Assembly (NCBI GenBank): GCA_903970295.1
Contig: CAJCHQ010000064.1
Coordinates: 1 to 7,998, forward strand
Source: Bryobacterales bacterium
Lineage (GTDB): Bacteria > Cyanobacteriota > Vampirovibrionia > Obscuribacterales > Obscuribacteraceae
Length of the DNA stretch: 7,998 bases
Direction of reading: 5' to 3'
Part shown: piece after piece, positions 6,416 to 7,998 of the stretch
Layout of the letters: each line of letters begins with the position of its first letter
Position numbering within the stretch: the first letter of the stretch is position 1
Made by a program: the position numbers and the translations under genes
The notes under the pieces: generated by a model
Seen by the model: the letters and a program-made list of their open reading frames with translations, nothing else
What the model was told of the DNA's origin: nothing
Databases searched by the model: none

Positions 6416-7998
6416 ATGAGCTTAAACGGATTCCTGAATCATCGTTGGCAAGCCCGGGCTGTGGCACTAATCGGCACTCTGACATTGACCGCCGGCTGGT
6501 CAGGCAGCCACAACGCAGTTCGGGCAGAGGCAGAACAAAGCAGAAGTGATAATGGCCAAAGTGGTGGCACCGCTCCCACTGCTTTCGCTTCACCAACCGA
6601 GACGCGGAAAACGCCGGCGCCGACTTATGAAGATCTGGAAAAAGCGGAGAAGAAACGGCTGAAACTGCAAAAGCAAGAGGCGAAAGAACAAAGCAAAGAA
6701 TCAACGAGAGTAGCGAAGCAAGAAGAAAAAGAGGCCAGGCATCAAGAAAAAGAAGCCAGGCATCAAGAGAAAGTAGCCAGGCATCAAGAGAAAGTAGCCA
6801 CTGATCATAGCGCTAAGCAGGACAACGAGCTGTCCGAAAACAGTAAGCAAGGCAATAAGCTGGCTGCAGAGAGGGAGCCCGACAAAAGCACCGCAAGCGA
6901 TACCGCAGCCACGGTTGAGAAGAGCGATACCACAGCGACAGTTGAGAAAAGCGATTCCAAAAGTGGAGAGCAAACGGTCACAAGCTCGGCAGTTCTTCCA
7001 GATCAGTCACTGATTGCCGTTTTGAAAGATATGACCAAAGATTTGAAAGCAGCGGAAGCAGCAAAAGATCTCGTTGATCCGGGGCAACGCATGGTTTTCG
7101 ACCTGGTTCAAGAAATTATGAATAAGGCGATCAAAGAAACCAAATCCAGCACTTTGTCCACCACAAAATTGGACAACGGTATGACCGTTAGCGAATTGCA
7201 AGAAGCCTACAAAAAAGCATTGAAGGAGTTGGAGCTGAGATCGCAATCAGAAATGGAACGGCTGAACAAATCCGTTGTATCGAATTCATTTGTCATGCCT
7301 AGCCGCAAGCCGGAACAGTTTCCAAGTGACGAGAATTCGCCCACCGACAATAGCCAACTAAGAACGACCCCAATGCCCGTTTCGGTCCGCGTGCCCAGCG
7401 ACGAGGCGTTTCTCGTGGCACCGGAGCGGGCCCTCGCTGGACAAACAATCACAATCAGTGTGATGGACAGCAAACACCGAGGTGAGGCTTTCGTCGAACT
7501 AAGTCTCAACGGCAAGACCGCAATCACTGATAGCAACGGTCAACACACTTTCAGGATTGCCGAAGATGCCGTACCGGGGCATTCTCTGAACGTCACTCTG
7601 GCGGCGCATCCGGAGAATTCGCCGACGACGGTGGAAATTTTCCAACCACTGGCGGTGGCAGCCGAAAAGCAAGCACCAAAAATCGACAAAGTGACGGCAG
7701 TGCAATCTCACATCAACACTATCGTTGTCGACGGGCATAACTTCGATGGAATGGCTGGCAATGTTCGAGCGACCGTGGACGGACAACTGCCCGGGCACAT
7801 TTTAGCGGCATCACCCGTGCAGTTGAGGATTGCACTCCCGAACCATCTTCTAGCAGGCGATCACCAACTCGACGTAACTTCACAGGGGTTACCAAGCAAC
7901 ACGATTACTTTCCAAACATTGGGTGTAAGTTCGACTCCCGCAATGGCGAGCAAAAAACAACTGAAAAAACTCGCCCGCTCAGAACATCAGAGCAAAAG
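6416..7998 (+). CDS. Exported repeat protein with Ig-like and IPT/TIG-like domains, 3' end outside window
   Basis: From ATG 6416 the frame stays open to the last base, giving 527 residues without a stop. GAGG at 6407-6410 is the ribosome-binding site, overlapping the peptidase stop. The N-terminus looks like a signal peptide with hydrophobic stretch about 15-27 and possible cleavage after VRA (residue 37). Residues about 70-190 are highly charged, rich in Lys, Glu and Gln, with tandem 7-residue and 9-residue repeats, and probably form helix or coiled coil. Residues about 195-300 also look helical. From about 320 to 415 there is a beta-rich, Ig-like segment containing LSLNGKTAITDSNG, and 420-503 resembles an IPT/TIG domain (VDGHNFDG, then VDGQLPG, AASPVQLRIALP and AGDHQLDV). 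The tail turns Lys-rich again at the window edge. Such domains usually mediate surface binding or assembly. It is likely cotranscribed with the peptidase; no enzymatic domain is seen and its function is unknown. Confidence 0.85.
   Translation, partial: MSLNGFLNHRWQARAVALIGTLTLTAGWSGSHNAVRAEAEQSRSDNGQSGGTAPTAFASPTETRKTPAPTYEDLEKAEKKRLKLQKQEAKEQSKESTRVAKQEEKEARHQEKEARHQEKVARHQEKVATDHSAKQDNELSENSKQGNKLAAEREPDKSTASDTAATVEKSDTTATVEKSDSKSGEQTVTSSAVLPDQSLIAVLKDMTKDLKAAEAAKDLVDPGQRMVFDLVQEIMNKAIKETKSSTLSTTKLDNGMTVSELQEAYKKALKELELRSQSEMERLNKSVVSNSFVMPSRKPEQFPSDENSPTDNSQLRTTPMPVSVRVPSDEAFLVAPERALAGQTITISVMDSKHRGEAFVELSLNGKTAITDSNGQHTFRIAEDAVPGHSLNVTLAAHPENSPTTVEIFQPLAVAAEKQAPKIDKVTAVQSHINTIVVDGHNFDGMAGNVRATVDGQLPGHILAASPVQLRIALPNHLLAGDHQLDVTSQGLPSNTITFQTLGVSSTPAMASKKQLKKLARSEHQSK
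6734..6796 (+). repeat. Three tandem 21-bp repeats (7-residue ARHQEKx)
   Basis: Three in-frame units begin at 6734, 6755 and 6776, each encoding ARHQEK followed by Glu or Val. The last two units are identical at DNA level and the first differs at a few bases, then the pattern decays into GCCACT. The heptad length and charge pattern suit a helical or coiled-coil rod. Copy number probably changes by slippage. Confidence 0.85.
6896..6949 (+). repeat. Two tandem 27-bp repeats (9-residue SDTxATVEK)
   Basis: Two in-frame units at 6896-6922 and 6923-6949 encode SDTAATVEK and SDTTATVEK, followed by a partial third (SDS). They lie in the charged region of the exported protein, about 100 bp after the 21-bp repeats. 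Confidence 0.75.

Noticed and set aside
6734..6796. CRISPR-like short repeats
   Set aside because: The 21-bp units are directly adjacent with no spacers and keep the reading frame, so they are protein-coding tandem repeats.
6701..6973. Minus-strand open frame with hydrophobic repeats resembling membrane segments
   Set aside because: It is the antisense image of the Lys/Glu/Gln-rich tandem repeats of the exported protein; antisense Glu/Lys codons read as Phe/Leu. No start signal or independent support.

Overview
The window looks like bacterial chromosome of about 50% GC. Six genes lie head to tail on the + strand and there is no clear gene on the other strand. No mobile element, CRISPR array, tRNA or rRNA was recognised. 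The best clue to lineage is the gene at 2923-4404, whose C-terminus resembles the ARC6-like IMS domain typical of cyanobacteria and plastids. With the kinase, FHA and secreted-repeat proteins and the moderate GC, this suggests the cyanobacterial phylum, perhaps its non-photosynthetic relatives (Vampirovibrionia/Obscuribacterales-like). This is an inference and no marker gene is present.

Layout. Positions 1-201 hold the 3' end of an FHA-domain gene (phosphothreonine reader). After 6 bp comes a 662-residue Ser/Thr protein kinase with six C-terminal NHL repeats (208-2196). Its stop overlaps by 4 bp the start of maf, a nucleotide pyrophosphatase of the dTTP/UTP type (2193-2873). These three look like one translationally coupled unit. 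After 49 bp and a good Shine-Dalgarno comes the exported protein with the IMS-like domain (2923-4404). A 216-bp gap (4405-4620) holds several inverted repeats, including a perfect 18-bp palindrome, and probably separates two transcription units. The second unit encodes a membrane-anchored M23 peptidase with a predicted beta-propeller between anchor and catalytic domain (4621-6408). After 7 bp follows an exported protein with a charged repeat region and Ig-like plus IPT/TIG-like domains, cut by the window end (6416-7998).

How they may work together. FHA plus kinase is a phospho-signalling pair. Maf, an IMS-like domain (known from division proteins ARC6/Ftn2) and an M23 murein hydrolase all have links to division or envelope remodelling. 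A kinase-regulated envelope module is therefore a reasonable hypothesis, but it rests on gene order and domain knowledge, not on direct evidence.
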